Source: JADJOY01 sp046331705 [NCBI: bacterium] (GTDB lineage Bacteria > JADJOY01). Taken from it: a stretch of 64,000 nucleotides of DNA. A program made the translations under genes and the position numbers. Within the stretch, counting starts at the first letter, position 1, and each line of letters starts with the position of its first letter. A model generated the notes under the pieces. That model ran no database searches. It worked only from the letters and a program-made list of their open reading frames with translations, and had not been told where the DNA came from. The stretch lies in NCBI GenBank assembly GCA_046331705.1, contig JAXLQJ010000038.1, positions 1 to 64,000 on the forward strand. The letters run 5' to 3'. Positions 37,686-46,453 of this stretch are shown in pieces.

Positions 37686-39950
37686 ATGAGCGGAATGCCA
37701 CGACGAGATCGGCGTACGGGAGTCCTGGGCGGGCGGCGTCTCGCCACGCGCCTCGCGGTGGCCCTCGTGTCGGGCGTCCTGGTCGCGGGCGTGCCTGCGC
37801 CCGAGACCGTACGCATTCCGGTCGGACAGAGCGTCTCGCTGCCGCTCGGATCGCCGGTTTCCAAGATCAGCGATGCCGACAGCTCGGTGGTCGGGTACTT
37901 CCTGAACAGCGCCGACCAGATCGAGATCGTGGGCCGGGGGACGGGAAGCTCGCCGCTGCGCGTGCGCTTGGCGGACGGCAGCTCGCGGTTGTTCCAGGTC
38001 GATGTCGTCCCGCCGGGCGCCGTCCCCGCCGAGCCCGAGCCCATCGTGGCTTCGGCGGCGACGGCCGCCGCGACGCCGGAAGCCGCGCCGCTCGCGGTTT
38101 CGGCCGCCGCTTCGCCCGCGGACGATGCTTCCGAGCTCGAGCTGGGCGTCGGCGAGACTCAGTCGTTCGACGTCACGGGCACGGCCACGCGGATCGACGT
38201 TGGCACCGCGGGAATCGTCGATGTCGAACGGAACCATCCCGGCGAGGTCACGCTGGTCGGCCGAGCGCCGGGGCGGACCGACATCACGCTGACCGGCAGC
38301 GGGGGCGTGACGTCGCGCTACTCGGTGCGCGTGGTCTCGCGAGGTGGAGCCGAGCCCAGTGACGTGCTCAGCGTCACCGAGGTGCCGCCCGTTTCGGCGG
38401 CGAGCGCCGAGGAAGCGTTGCCGGAGCCGCCCGCGGAGCGCGTCGCGGATCTGCCGCCGCCGCCTGCCCCCGCGTACCCACCGGAGTCGGAGATCGGTCC
38501 GCTGCCGGCGAACCTGAACGCGCCGCCGCCCGAGTTCGTGACGCCGGAGAAGATCGGCGAGCTCAAGAAGAGCATCGACGAGTTGCGCGGCCAGATCGCC
38601 GCGCGGCCGTCGGCTGCGGCCCCGCCGCCGCCGGCTTCATCGATTCAGCCCGCCCAGCTCAAACAAGCCGTGCGCGAGGTGCTCGCCGAATCGGCTCCAC
38701 CTCGCGAGCAGGTGTGGCGTCCCGCGCCGCGGGGCGCGGCTCCGACACCCGCGCCGGCCACGAGCCTCGACGTGCATCCCGAGGGCCGCGAGCCGCTCGC
38801 TCCACGAGCCGAGCCCGCCGCACGTCCGGCCGCCGAGACCCCACGCCCCGCGCCGCAGCCCAAGCCTCCCGAGCTGCGACCCATCGTGCGGCTCGCCGAG
38901 CTCAGCGATGGGTTGCTCTCGCTCGGTGTAGGTCGGTCGCGAGTCCTGGTGCTCGATTCCCCCGCCAAGCGCGTCGCCGTGGCGAATCCCGACGTCGGTG
39001 ACGTCGTGATGGCCACGCCGTCGCAGCTGGTGGTGAACGGAAAGTCGAACGGCACGACCGACCTCGTCATCTGGGACCAGAACGATCGCGGCACGCAGGT
39101 GAAGGTACGCGTCGAGGCGCAGGGCAGCACCGAGAAGCAGGTGTTGCTCAAGTGCAAGGTCGCCGAGGTGCAACGGCAGGCGATGCGCGAGCTCGGGATC
39201 GACGCCGCGGTGCTGCTCGACAGCAACGTCGTCAAGGGCGGCCTCGGGGTGGTCACGCGGGGCGGGGGCGTGTTGCCGGGCGTGGTTCCCGGCACTCCCA
39301 GCGGCGACGTGCTCGGTTCCAGCGGACAGCTCCCCGAGAACGCGGATCTCACGATCTTCCAGCCCGATCGCGGGATCTTCGCGTTCCTGAAGGCGCTCGA
39401 GAAGCGCGGCGTGGCGCGGATCCTGGCGGAGCCGAACCTGGTCGCGATCAACGGCCAGGAAGCGCATTTCCTCGCGGGCGGCGAGGTGCCGATCCCGATG
39501 GTCACCTCGGTGCAGACCGGCGAGCTGCCGCGGGTGACCGTCGACTACAAGGAATTCGGCGTGAAGCTCAACTTCCGGCCCACGATCCTGGACGACGAGA
39601 CCATCTCGCTGCACGTGATGCCGGAGGTGTCGAGCCTGGACTTCTCGAACGGCGTGGTGCTCTCGGACTTCAAGATCCCAGCGCTCGACACGCGCCGCGC
39701 CGAGACCACGATCCAGCTTCGCGACGGCCAGTCCATCGTCATCGCCGGGCTGATGATGACGCGCAAGGAGCAGGGCGAGTCCAAGGTGCCGTGGCTCGGC
39801 GACGTGCCGTTCTTCGGGAATCTGTTTCGCAACGACGATGGGCAGAACACGGAGACCGAGCTGGTGATCCTGCTGACGGCGCGCATCGTGCGGCCGCTGC
39901 CCGCGGGCTCGACGCCCACGCTCGCGTTCGATCGGGTCGAGACCCACTGA
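37686..39950 (+). CDS. cpaC: CpaC/RcpA-type outer membrane secretin, enlarged
   Basis: 754 residues; usual length is 450-550. Signal peptide, then what look like three copies of the pilus-type N-terminal domain: about 41-108 (VRIPVGQSVSLPL), 149-219 (LELGVGETQSFDVTG) and 406-478 (LSLGVGRSRVLVLDSPAKRVAVANPDVGDV). Copies two and three are separated by a ~180-residue Pro/Ala/Glu-rich linker. The secretin domain (about 485-745) has VLLKCKVAEVQRQAMRELGID, LAEPNLVAINGQEAHFLAGGEVPIP and the C-terminal TELVILLTARIVRPL. Outer membrane pore of the Tad pilus. The extra domains and linker are seen in the sequence; their role is unknown. Confidence 0.88.
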   Translation: MSGMPRRDRRTGVLGGRRLATRLAVALVSGVLVAGVPAPETVRIPVGQSVSLPLGSPVSKISDADSSVVGYFLNSADQIEIVGRGTGSSPLRVRLADGSSRLFQVDVVPPGAVPAEPEPIVASAATAAATPEAAPLAVSAAASPADDASELELGVGETQSFDVTGTATRIDVGTAGIVDVERNHPGEVTLVGRAPGRTDITLTGSGGVTSRYSVRVVSRGGAEPSDVLSVTEVPPVSAASAEEALPEPPAERVADLPPPPAPAYPPESEIGPLPANLNAPPPEFVTPEKIGELKKSIDELRGQIAARPSAAAPPPPASSIQPAQLKQAVREVLAESAPPREQVWRPAPRGAAPTPAPATSLDVHPEGREPLAPRAEPAARPAAETPRPAPQPKPPELRPIVRLAELSDGLLSLGVGRSRVLVLDSPAKRVAVANPDVGDVVMATPSQLVVNGKSNGTTDLVIWDQNDRGTQVKVRVEAQGSTEKQVLLKCKVAEVQRQAMRELGIDAAVLLDSNVVKGGLGVVTRGGGVLPGVVPGTPSGDVLGSSGQLPENADLTIFQPDRGIFAFLKALEKRGVARILAEPNLVAINGQEAHFLAGGEVPIPMVTSVQTGELPRVTVDYKEFGVKLNFRPTILDDETISLHVMPEVSSLDFSNGVVLSDFKIPALDTRRAETTIQLRDGQSIVIAGLMMTRKEQGESKVPWLGDVPFFGNLFRNDDGQNTETELVILLTARIVRPLPAGSTPTLAFDRVETH

Positions 39951-39981
39951 CGTATCGCGACGTCAGGCGGTGGTTCGGCGC

Positions 39982-41454
39982 ATGCGCGCGCGATGGCATC
40001 GCGACGAATCCGGGCAGGCGATCGTGCTGTTCGCGATCGGCCTGCTGCTGATCGTCTCGGTGATCGCGGTGGTGCTCGACGTGGGGATCGTCGCCACCGC
40101 GCGTACCGAGCTCGAGGACGCGACCGCGCAGGCGGCGCTCGCCGGCGCGACGCGTTTCGCCGAGTGCCCCAAGCCCGCAGCGGCGCTCGTCAACGACGTT
40201 CGAGCGCGTGCGCGAGAGGTCGCGAGCGCCAACGCCGTCGCGGGAGCGGGGCTCACCTTGGCGCCGTTCTCGGACGTCGAGGTCGGTTTCACGCTGCCCA
40301 CCACGCAGGCGTACACCAAGTCGCCGCCAGGCGAGGAATACAAGGCCAACACGGTGCGGATCACCGGACGCCGCAACGACGCCGCGCCCGATGGCGCGGT
40401 GCCGCTCGTCATGGGTGGCGTGCTCGGCACCAGCGAGTCGGCGACCAGCACCCAGGCGTGGGCGATCGCCGACGGGCCGGGCTACATCAACACCGACCTG
40501 GCGCTGGCGCTCAACGAGTGCGGCGTGCTCGGCGCGTTCGGTCCGGGCGACGGGCCGGTCCCGTATCCGCTCACGGTCAACATCGACGACCCGAGCTTCG
40601 CGCTCGGCTCGTTCGGGGTACGTCCGTTCCACCCGGATGCGCGCACCTACGCCGTCTGTCCGCCGCCGGTCACCCCGGTCTTCCCCGATCTCATCGCGTC
40701 GCCGCCGTTCTCGGCGGACCAGGATTGCAGCGACGAGATCCTCTTCACCTCGGGCGCGATCGGCTTCAATCTGCTCTGCGATGGCAGCCCGGACCCGCCG
40801 TCGGTGTGCGCGCTGCTCGGCGATCTCTTCGGCGAGCCGTTCATGCAGGTGCACGACGATCTCCTGCTGCATAGCTCGTTTCTTCAGCCCGAGCTGGCGT
40901 TCGCGTTCAGCGGCGGCGATCTCTCGCAGCTCGTCGGCGAGTACGTCGTGCCGGTGTACTCGAGCCAGGAGATCCGCACGTTCGAGGACTTCGATCTCAC
41001 GTCGATCTTCGTCGACTCGATCCCGCTGCCGCCGCTCGAGCTGGTGAGCCCGGTGTTCGGCACCCTCGACGTGGGGTTGGTGGTGAACCTCGATTGGCCG
41101 AGCCTGCCGGTCTCGGTGCGCTACTCGCCGACGGTCGGCTTCGCCAAGTACCGAGTGACCAGCGCCACGCCGATCATGAAGACGATCGTGCTCACGGTGA
41201 GCCTCGATCTCGGGAGCTGCTCGGCGAATGGCGGGTTGTGCGACGGGCTCGACTGCTGCGCGCTCTTGGACTTGCTCTTGTTTCCGCTCGACCTCGAGGT
41301 CGAGTTGCCGGTGGTCACGGGGATCGACTTCGACGGCGAGATCCTGCGCGGCCAGACGGTCGACACCTGGCTGGTGGGCGGCGTGAACTTCGGGATCTCG
41401 GCCACCGCCGGCACGGGGCCGCGGCTCATCGATCCCTCGAACAACGGGAACTGA
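39982..41454 (+). CDS. TadG-like pilus assembly protein
   Basis: 490 residues from ATG 39982 (GTG at 39970 possible). N-terminal segment DESGQAIVLFAIGLLLIVSVIAVVLDVGIVATARTELEDATAQAALAGA is the TadG/TadE-type prepilin start with one membrane helix. The long rest is acidic, extracytoplasmic, with many Gly/Pro turns and paired cysteines (e.g. SCSANGGLCDGLDCCALL); I see no von Willebrand A motif, unlike many TadG proteins. Minor pseudopilin or tip-adhesin role inferred from position between cpaC and cpaF. Confidence 0.72.
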   Translation: MRARWHRDESGQAIVLFAIGLLLIVSVIAVVLDVGIVATARTELEDATAQAALAGATRFAECPKPAAALVNDVRARAREVASANAVAGAGLTLAPFSDVEVGFTLPTTQAYTKSPPGEEYKANTVRITGRRNDAAPDGAVPLVMGGVLGTSESATSTQAWAIADGPGYINTDLALALNECGVLGAFGPGDGPVPYPLTVNIDDPSFALGSFGVRPFHPDARTYAVCPPPVTPVFPDLIASPPFSADQDCSDEILFTSGAIGFNLLCDGSPDPPSVCALLGDLFGEPFMQVHDDLLLHSSFLQPELAFAFSGGDLSQLVGEYVVPVYSSQEIRTFEDFDLTSIFVDSIPLPPLELVSPVFGTLDVGLVVNLDWPSLPVSVRYSPTVGFAKYRVTSATPIMKTIVLTVSLDLGSCSANGGLCDGLDCCALLDLLLFPLDLEVELPVVTGIDFDGEILRGQTVDTWLVGGVNFGISATAGTGPRLIDPSNNGN

Positions 41455-41552
41455 ACGCCGCGTGGCTGTGGTGACTCGGAGGATGGTTCGCTAACATGCC
41501 GGCCGGGCACCGAGTCGCGAGGACGTACGCGGAAAGCCGAGGAACGTGAGTG

Positions 41553-42890
41553 ATGGGTCTTCGTGATCGAAGGGGCTCGCAGTCTCGCCAGGGCAACGAG
41601 GAACCGGCCGCTGGTGCCGGGCGGCTCGATGCGTTCAAGGCCGAGCTCCATCAGCGCGTCATCGACCGGCTCGACCTGACCGCATCCGGCGCGCTCGATC
41701 CCGACTCGCTGACGCGCCAGGTCCGCGGCGCGGTCGCGGCGCTGCTCGACGAGGGGCGCGTGGCGCTCACGCGCGAGGAGCGGGACGCGCTCACGGACGA
41801 GCTCGTCCACGAGACGGTCGGCTTCGGCCCGCTCGAGCGGCTGCTCGCCGATCCCGCGATCACCGACATCCTGGTCAACGGATGCGATCGTGTGTACGTC
41901 GAGCGCTTCGGCAAGCTCGAACGAAGCCCGGTCAAGTTCCGCGACGACGCGCACCTGAAGCTCATCATCGACCGGATCGTCGCCAAGGTCGGACGGCGCA
42001 TCGACGAGGCCTCGCCGATGGTGGACGCGCGGCTTCCCGATGGCTCGCGGGTGAACGCGATCATCCCACCGCTGGCGCTCGACGGTCCGTGCCTCTCGAT
42101 CCGCCGCTTCTTCGCCGAGCGCCTGACGATGGACGATTTGCTGTCGCTCGGCTCGGTGACGCTTCCCATCGCCACCTTGCTGCGCGCGGCGATCCGTGCG
42201 CGGCTCAACGTGCTGGTCAGCGGCGGAACCGGCGTCGGGAAGACAACGCTGCTCAACATCCTGTCGGGCTACATCCCGGCGAGCGAGCGCATCGTCACGA
42301 TCGAGGACTCCGCCGAGCTCAAGCTCCACCAGGACCACGTGGTACGGCTCGAGACGCGGCCGCTCAACGTCGAAGGTCGCGGCGAGGTGACGCAGCGCGA
42401 CTTGGTGCGCAACAGCCTGCGCATGCGGCCCGATCGCATCATCGTGGGCGAGGTCCGCGGCAACGAAGTCTTCGACATGCTGCAGGCGATGAACACGGGC
42501 CACGACGGCTCGATCGCGACCATCCACGCCAACTCGCCCCGCGACGCCCTGCACCGCCTCGAGATGATGATGCTGCTCTCGGGGATCTCGATGCCCGAGC
42601 GCAGCATCCGTGAGCAGATCGCATCCGCCATCCAGCTGCTGATCCACGCCGTGCGGTTCTCGGATGGCAGCAGGCGCATCACCCGCGTCTCCGAGATCGT
42701 CGGCATGGCGGGTGAGTCGATCGTCGTCGAGGACCTGTGGGTCTTCGAGCGACACGGCATCGACACGGACGGCAAGGTGCTGGGCCGGTTCCACACCACC
42801 GGCTATCGCCCGCGTTTCCTGCCGATGCTCGAGTCCTGCGGCGAGACGCTGCCCGACGCGATGTTCGAGCCCGATGCCCGGGGCCAGTGA
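41553..42890 (+). CDS. cpaF: Tad pilus assembly ATPase CpaF/TadA
   Basis: 445 residues from ATG 41553 (GTG just before; GAGG upstream). Secretion-type hexameric ATPase: N-terminal [21 protein letters not shown], Walker [31 protein letters not shown], Walker [13 protein letters not shown] and the His box [19 protein letters not shown]. Powers both export and pilus assembly. CpaE/TadZ, which usually precedes it, is not in the window. A weak -10 (TAACAT, 41492-41497) lies upstream. Confidence 0.95.
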   Translation: MGLRDRRGSQSRQGNEEPAAGAGRLDAFKAELHQRVIDRLDLTASGALDPDSLTRQVRGAVAALLDEGRVALTREERDALTDELVHETVGFGPLERLLADPAITDILVNGCDRVYVERFGKLERSPVKFRDDAHLKLIIDRIVAKVGRRIDEASPMVDARLPDGSRVNAIIPPLALDGPCLSIRRFFAERLTMDDLLSLGSVTLPIATLLRAAIRARLNVLVSGGTGVGKTTLLNILSGYIPASERIVTIEDSAELKLHQDHVVRLETRPLNVEGRGEVTQRDLVRNSLRMRPDRIIVGEVRGNEVFDMLQAMNTGHDGSIATIHANSPRDALHRLEMMMLLSGISMPERSIREQIASAIQLLIHAVRFSDGSRRITRVSEIVGMAGESIVVEDLWVFERHGIDTDGKVLGRFHTTGYRPRFLPMLESCGETLPDAMFEPDARGQ

Positions 42891-42902
42891 GGCCGGCTGA
42901 CG

Positions 42903-43802
42903 ATGGAAGCGCTACCGTTCGCGATGCTGGTGGGGCTGGCGTTGTTCTTCATGCTGGCGTTCGGCGCCACGGTCGCGGGCGTGTTTCGTGGGCCAGCGCG
43001 CGCCGCGCTCGGCGCTCAGCCCCTCGCCGCTTCCGGCGCCGCCGGCGCGGCGACGACCGTTGCCACGGGCGCGAACCTGCGCACGCGAGCGCGGAGCGGC
43101 TGGTCGTTGCCGTCCCGCGGTGCGCTGATCGTCGGCGTGACCGGGCTCCTGACGCTGCTCGCGTTCGCCGTGCCGCCGCACCGGCCGATCCAGATCGTCG
43201 CGGGAGCGATCCTCGGGATGCTCGTCAGCTCCTCGCTGGCACGGGCGCTCGCCGAGCGGCGGCAGGCGGCGTTCACCGCGGTGCTTCCCGACGCGCTCGA
43301 TCTGCTCGCCAGCGCGATCCGCACCGGACAGCCGATCCGCGCCGGCCTCGACCTGGTCGCTCGCGAGATGCCCGATCCGCTCGGCGCGGAGTTCGCCATC
43401 GTGACGCGCGACATCGAGCTCGGCCTCGGCGAGGTCGACGCGCTCGAGGGTTTGGCCGAGCGGCTCGACTCGCTCGACGTGCAGATGCTGGTGACGTCGA
43501 TCGCGGTGCAGAAGGAGGTCGGCGGCAACCTGCCGGAGGTGCTGGGCATCCTCGGGCAGACCATCCGCGCGCGCTTCCGCATCCAGGGTCAGGTGCAGGC
43601 CTACACCGCGCAGGCGCGACTGTCGGCCAAGGTGCTGATCGCGTTGCCGGTGCTGTTCGCGACCATCCTCTACGTGATTCGCCCCACGTACCTGGCGGTG
43701 CTCGTCACCGACCCGGCCGGACACGCCTTGCTGGCCGTGGCGCTCGGGGGCTGGCTCATCGGCTGGGTCGTGATCCGCTGGATCCTGTCCGTGAACGTGT
43801 GA
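42903..43802 (+). CDS. tadB: Tad inner-membrane platform protein TadB
   Basis: 299 residues. T2SS GspF-like domain: cytoplasmic ALPDALDLLASAIRTGQPIRAGLDLVAREMPDPL and EGLAERLDSLDVQMLVTSIAVQKEVGGNL between two N-terminal and two C-terminal membrane helices. Works with TadC and the ATPase. Twelve bases after cpaF, 16 before tadC. Confidence 0.92.
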   Translation: MEALPFAMLVGLALFFMLAFGATVAGVFRGPARAALGAQPLAASGAAGAATTVATGANLRTRARSGWSLPSRGALIVGVTGLLTLLAFAVPPHRPIQIVAGAILGMLVSSSLARALAERRQAAFTAVLPDALDLLASAIRTGQPIRAGLDLVAREMPDPLGAEFAIVTRDIELGLGEVDALEGLAERLDSLDVQMLVTSIAVQKEVGGNLPEVLGILGQTIRARFRIQGQVQAYTAQARLSAKVLIALPVLFATILYVIRPTYLAVLVTDPAGHALLAVALGGWLIGWVVIRWILSVNV

Positions 43803-43818
43803 GCGACGAGGGAATGGC

Positions 43819-44724
43819 ATGAGCGACTCGGCCGCAGCCGCATCGGTGAGCATCCTCGCGGGCGCCGCGCTCTTCACGGGGCTGGTGGCGTTCCACACGC
43901 TCGCGCGGCGCGCGGGCGCTCGGCCCTCCGCGACCAACGGCGGCAACGGCGCCAACGGTGGCCACGAAGACTTCCTCACCAAGCTCGCGCGCTGGACGCC
44001 GCGCGCGCCGGCCTTGGCGCAGCGCTATCAACCCGTGCTGCAGCACGCCGGATACCAGCGGCCCGAGCACGTCGACGGCTTCTTCGGATTGATGGTGCTG
44101 GGTGGCTTCCTGGGGCTCGTGATCGCCGCCCTCGGGATTCCTGGCTCCGGGCTCGCGCCGTCGTTGCAGGCGGTGTGGATGCTCGCCGCGCCGGCGGCGG
44201 GTTGCGTGCTGCCGGTGTTCTGGCTGCGGGCGCGGGAGCGCGAGCGGCAAGCGGAGATCGCGCGCACGCTGCCGGATGCGCTCGATCTCATGAAGATCTG
44301 CCTCGACGCCGGCCTGGCGATGGAGCCGGCGATGACCCGCATCGGTGACGAGCTGAGCAAGCGGCGCTCGGTGCTGGGCCGCGAGCTCGTGCTCACGAGT
44401 CGCCAGATCCAGGCGGGGCGAAGCCGCGCGGAGGCCTTGCAGGCGCTCGCCACGCGCTGCGGCGTGCCCGAGCTCAGCAACGTGGTCATGCTGCTCAACC
44501 AGACCGAGCGGCTCGGCATGGGCATCGGAGACGTGTTGCGAACGGCGGCGGACACCAGTCGTACCCGGAGGCTGCAGCGCGCCGAGACCGAGGCTTCGCA
44601 GGCGTCGGTCAAGATGATCTTCCCGCTCGCGCTCTTCCTGTTGCCGGCGATGCTGCTCGTGGTCCTCGGACCCGCGTTCCTGCAGCTTCAGCGCGGACTC
44701 GCGCCTCTCATGGGCGGGCCGTGA
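43819..44724 (+). CDS. tadC: Tad inner-membrane platform protein TadC
   Basis: 301 residues, same fold as TadB: LPDALDLMKICLDAGLAMEPAMTRI, ALATRCGVPELSNVVMLLNQTERLGMGIGDVLRTAAD, and membrane helices at both ends. The pair tadB-tadC is standard. Last recognisable Tad gene; the DUF192 gene follows after 7 bases, so it is probably read from the same transcript. Confidence 0.92.
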   Translation: MSDSAAAASVSILAGAALFTGLVAFHTLARRAGARPSATNGGNGANGGHEDFLTKLARWTPRAPALAQRYQPVLQHAGYQRPEHVDGFFGLMVLGGFLGLVIAALGIPGSGLAPSLQAVWMLAAPAAGCVLPVFWLRARERERQAEIARTLPDALDLMKICLDAGLAMEPAMTRIGDELSKRRSVLGRELVLTSRQIQAGRSRAEALQALATRCGVPELSNVVMLLNQTERLGMGIGDVLRTAADTSRTRRLQRAETEASQASVKMIFPLALFLLPAMLLVVLGPAFLQLQRGLAPLMGGP

Positions 44725-44731
44725 GGCGGGT

Positions 44732-45331
44732 GTGACGGAAGGAGTCGTACAGGTTCGGAACCTCAGCAAGAGCGTCGTGATCGTGCACGACCTCGAGGTG
44801 GCGCACTCGCTCCGCGCGCGGATGCGTGGGCTGCTCGGCCGCGACGGTCTGGAAGCCGGGTGCGGGCTGTGGATTCGACCGTGCACCAGCATTCACACGA
44901 TCGGTATGCGCTTCGCCATCGATGCGGCGTTCGTGGATGCGGCGAGCAGGGTCGTGCGCGTCTATCGTGCCTTGCCGCCCTGGCGGGTGACCCGAATCGT
45001 GTGGGGCGCGGTCGGCGTGCTGGAGCTCGCGGCAGGAACGCTCGCGGCCAGCGACACCGCGGTCGGCGATCAGCTCGATCTGGGCACGGTCGTCGAGGCG
45101 GAGCGCGCGCGCCGTCGTGGGTTGCGCGGCGGCGACGTACCGGCCCCCGCGTGGGGTCCCGCGCTCGGAATCCACCGCAACTCAAGCGCTGCGCTTGCTG
45201 ATGCGCCAGCCGGCGCCGACTCGAGTGCGTGCCGCGAAGTCCTGAGATTCCTTCCGTTTTCCCTTGACCGCTCGCAACGAGTTCCGGTATACCCGTTTCA
45301 AATCGAGCCCCGGCACGCTAGAGCCTGGTGA
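44732..45331 (+). CDS. DUF192 family protein with a long C-terminal tail
   Basis: 199 residues from a GTG. The core (about 15-112) has the family features: AHSLRARMRGLLGRDGLEAGCGLWIRPCTSIHTIGMRF, DAAFVDAASRVVRVYRALPPWR, VGVLELAAGT and a final VGDQL. Family members are usually 110-150 residues; here ~80 further residues have no domain and overlap the promoter at 45264-45293. Function of DUF192 is unknown; such genes sit next to Tad loci in several proteobacteria. Confidence 0.75.
   Translation: MTEGVVQVRNLSKSVVIVHDLEVAHSLRARMRGLLGRDGLEAGCGLWIRPCTSIHTIGMRFAIDAAFVDAASRVVRVYRALPPWRVTRIVWGAVGVLELAAGTLAASDTAVGDQLDLGTVVEAERARRRGLRGGDVPAPAWGPALGIHRNSSAALADAPAGADSSACREVLRFLPFSLDRSQRVPVYPFQIEPRHARAW
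45264..45293 (+). promoter_or_regulatory. Sigma70-type promoter for the polysaccharide locus
   Basis: TTGACC (45264-45269), 18-bp spacer, TATACC (45288-45293), in an AT-rich patch inside the 3' end of the DUF192 gene. The start would be near 45300, about 50 bases before the 38-codon ORF and 185 before wza. Confidence 0.6.
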
Positions 45332-45352
45332 GCGCTCGAGACCAGAGGACCG

Positions 45353-45469
45353 ATGCGGGCGGCGGCCAAATTCACCTTCGGCGTGGTGGGATGCGGTGCG
45401 GCGATCGTGGTGCTCGGTCCATTGATCATGAAGCTCATGGACCTGGTGTTCAAGCTACTGGTGAAGTGA
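45353..45469 (+). CDS. 38-residue membrane protein
   Basis: ATG 45353 with AGAGGA just upstream, stop TGA at 45467-45469, 17 bases before wza. The product begins MRAAAKFTFGVVGCGAAIV and is one hydrophobic helix flanked by basic residues (ending KLMDLVFKLLVK), typical of a small single-pass protein with positive ends. It sits directly behind a good promoter and ahead of the export genes, so a role as a small regulator or chaperone of the export complex is possible. No family recognised. Confidence 0.55.
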   Translation: MRAAAKFTFGVVGCGAAIVVLGPLIMKLMDLVFKLLVK

Positions 45470-45486
45470 CGGGCTGGAGCGACCGG

Positions 45487-46416
45487 ATGCCCAGGACTTC
45501 GCGATCCGTCGTCATATCCGAGCGGTGCGTGCGTCCCGGCGCCGCTCGCAGACTCAGCGCGATGGCCTCGGCGAGCCTGTGGGGCGTCGCGCTGCTGGTG
45601 TGTTTGTTCACGTCGCTCGCGGGGTGCGCGGCCGACGTGAACCCGGCCCAACCCGGCCCGGTGGACGCGGACGTCTCCGCCGCGCCCAAGCTCTCCGCCA
45701 AGGGCGCCCCTCAAGCGAGCTCGGCTCCGTCGGCTGCGGCCGTGCCCGTGCGTGCGGACGCCAGCGGCAACGGCGCGACGCCGCAGAGCTACGTGATCCA
45801 GCCCGGCGATCAGATCGAGGTGCGGTTCCTCTACCATCCGTACTTCAACGCCACGGCGCCGGTGCGCCCGGACGGGAAGATCACGTTGCAGATGGTGCAC
45901 GACGTGCAGGCCGCCGGTCTCACGCCGATGCAGCTCTGGTATTACCTGACCAAGCGCTACGAGCAGCTTCTCGACCGCGAGGACATCACCGTCACGCTGA
46001 AGAGCTTCGCCGCGGCGGGCAAGGGCCAGTCGATCTACGTCGGCGGCGAGGTGGCGTTGCCCAAGATGCTCGAGATGACGCCCGGGATGACCGTCGTCCA
46101 GGCGCTCTACGAGGCGGGTGGCATCCGCGACACGGGCAACACGGAGAGCATCCTGGTGTTGCGACGGCTCTACGCGTCCGACCATCAGGTGCTGAGCGTG
46201 AACGTCGAGCAGGTGCTCGAAGGCAGAGCGCCGGACCTCACCCTCGAGGACCGCGACGTGATCTACGTGCCGAAGACGTTCATCGCGCAGGCGAACGTCT
46301 ACGTCGACCAATACCTCAATCGAATCGTGCCTCGCTGGGTGACATCGGCGTTCGCCTTCACCTACCCGATCGGCAAGGTCGAGACCCAGACCCAGGTGAT
46401 TTCAGCGCCCAACTGA
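45487..46416 (+). CDS. wza: Polysaccharide export lipoprotein (Wza-like)
   Basis: 309 residues from ATG 45487. Lipobox LAGC with Cys47 after a hydrophobic signal; a start at Met26 would give a standard-length signal. After a Ser/Ala-rich linker come the Poly_export domain (YVIQPGDQIEVRFLYHPYFNATAPVRPDGKITLQMV, about 98-185) and a SLBB domain (SIYVGGEVALPKMLEMTPGMTVVQALYEAGGI). Outer membrane pore for capsule/EPS. Smaller than E. coli Wza (379) and without its second SLBB copy. Confidence 0.88.
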   Translation: MPRTSRSVVISERCVRPGAARRLSAMASASLWGVALLVCLFTSLAGCAADVNPAQPGPVDADVSAAPKLSAKGAPQASSAPSAAAVPVRADASGNGATPQSYVIQPGDQIEVRFLYHPYFNATAPVRPDGKITLQMVHDVQAAGLTPMQLWYYLTKRYEQLLDREDITVTLKSFAAAGKGQSIYVGGEVALPKMLEMTPGMTVVQALYEAGGIRDTGNTESILVLRRLYASDHQVLSVNVEQVLEGRAPDLTLEDRDVIYVPKTFIAQANVYVDQYLNRIVPRWVTSAFAFTYPIGKVETQTQVISAPN

Positions 46417-46453
46417 AACGCATCAGCCAACGGGGCGAGGACATCTTTCGGTC

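Noticed and set aside
41469-41497. Promoter-like TAACAT upstream of cpaF
   Set aside because: The -10 is fair but no -35 at 16-18 bases matches; cpaF is probably read through from cpaC.
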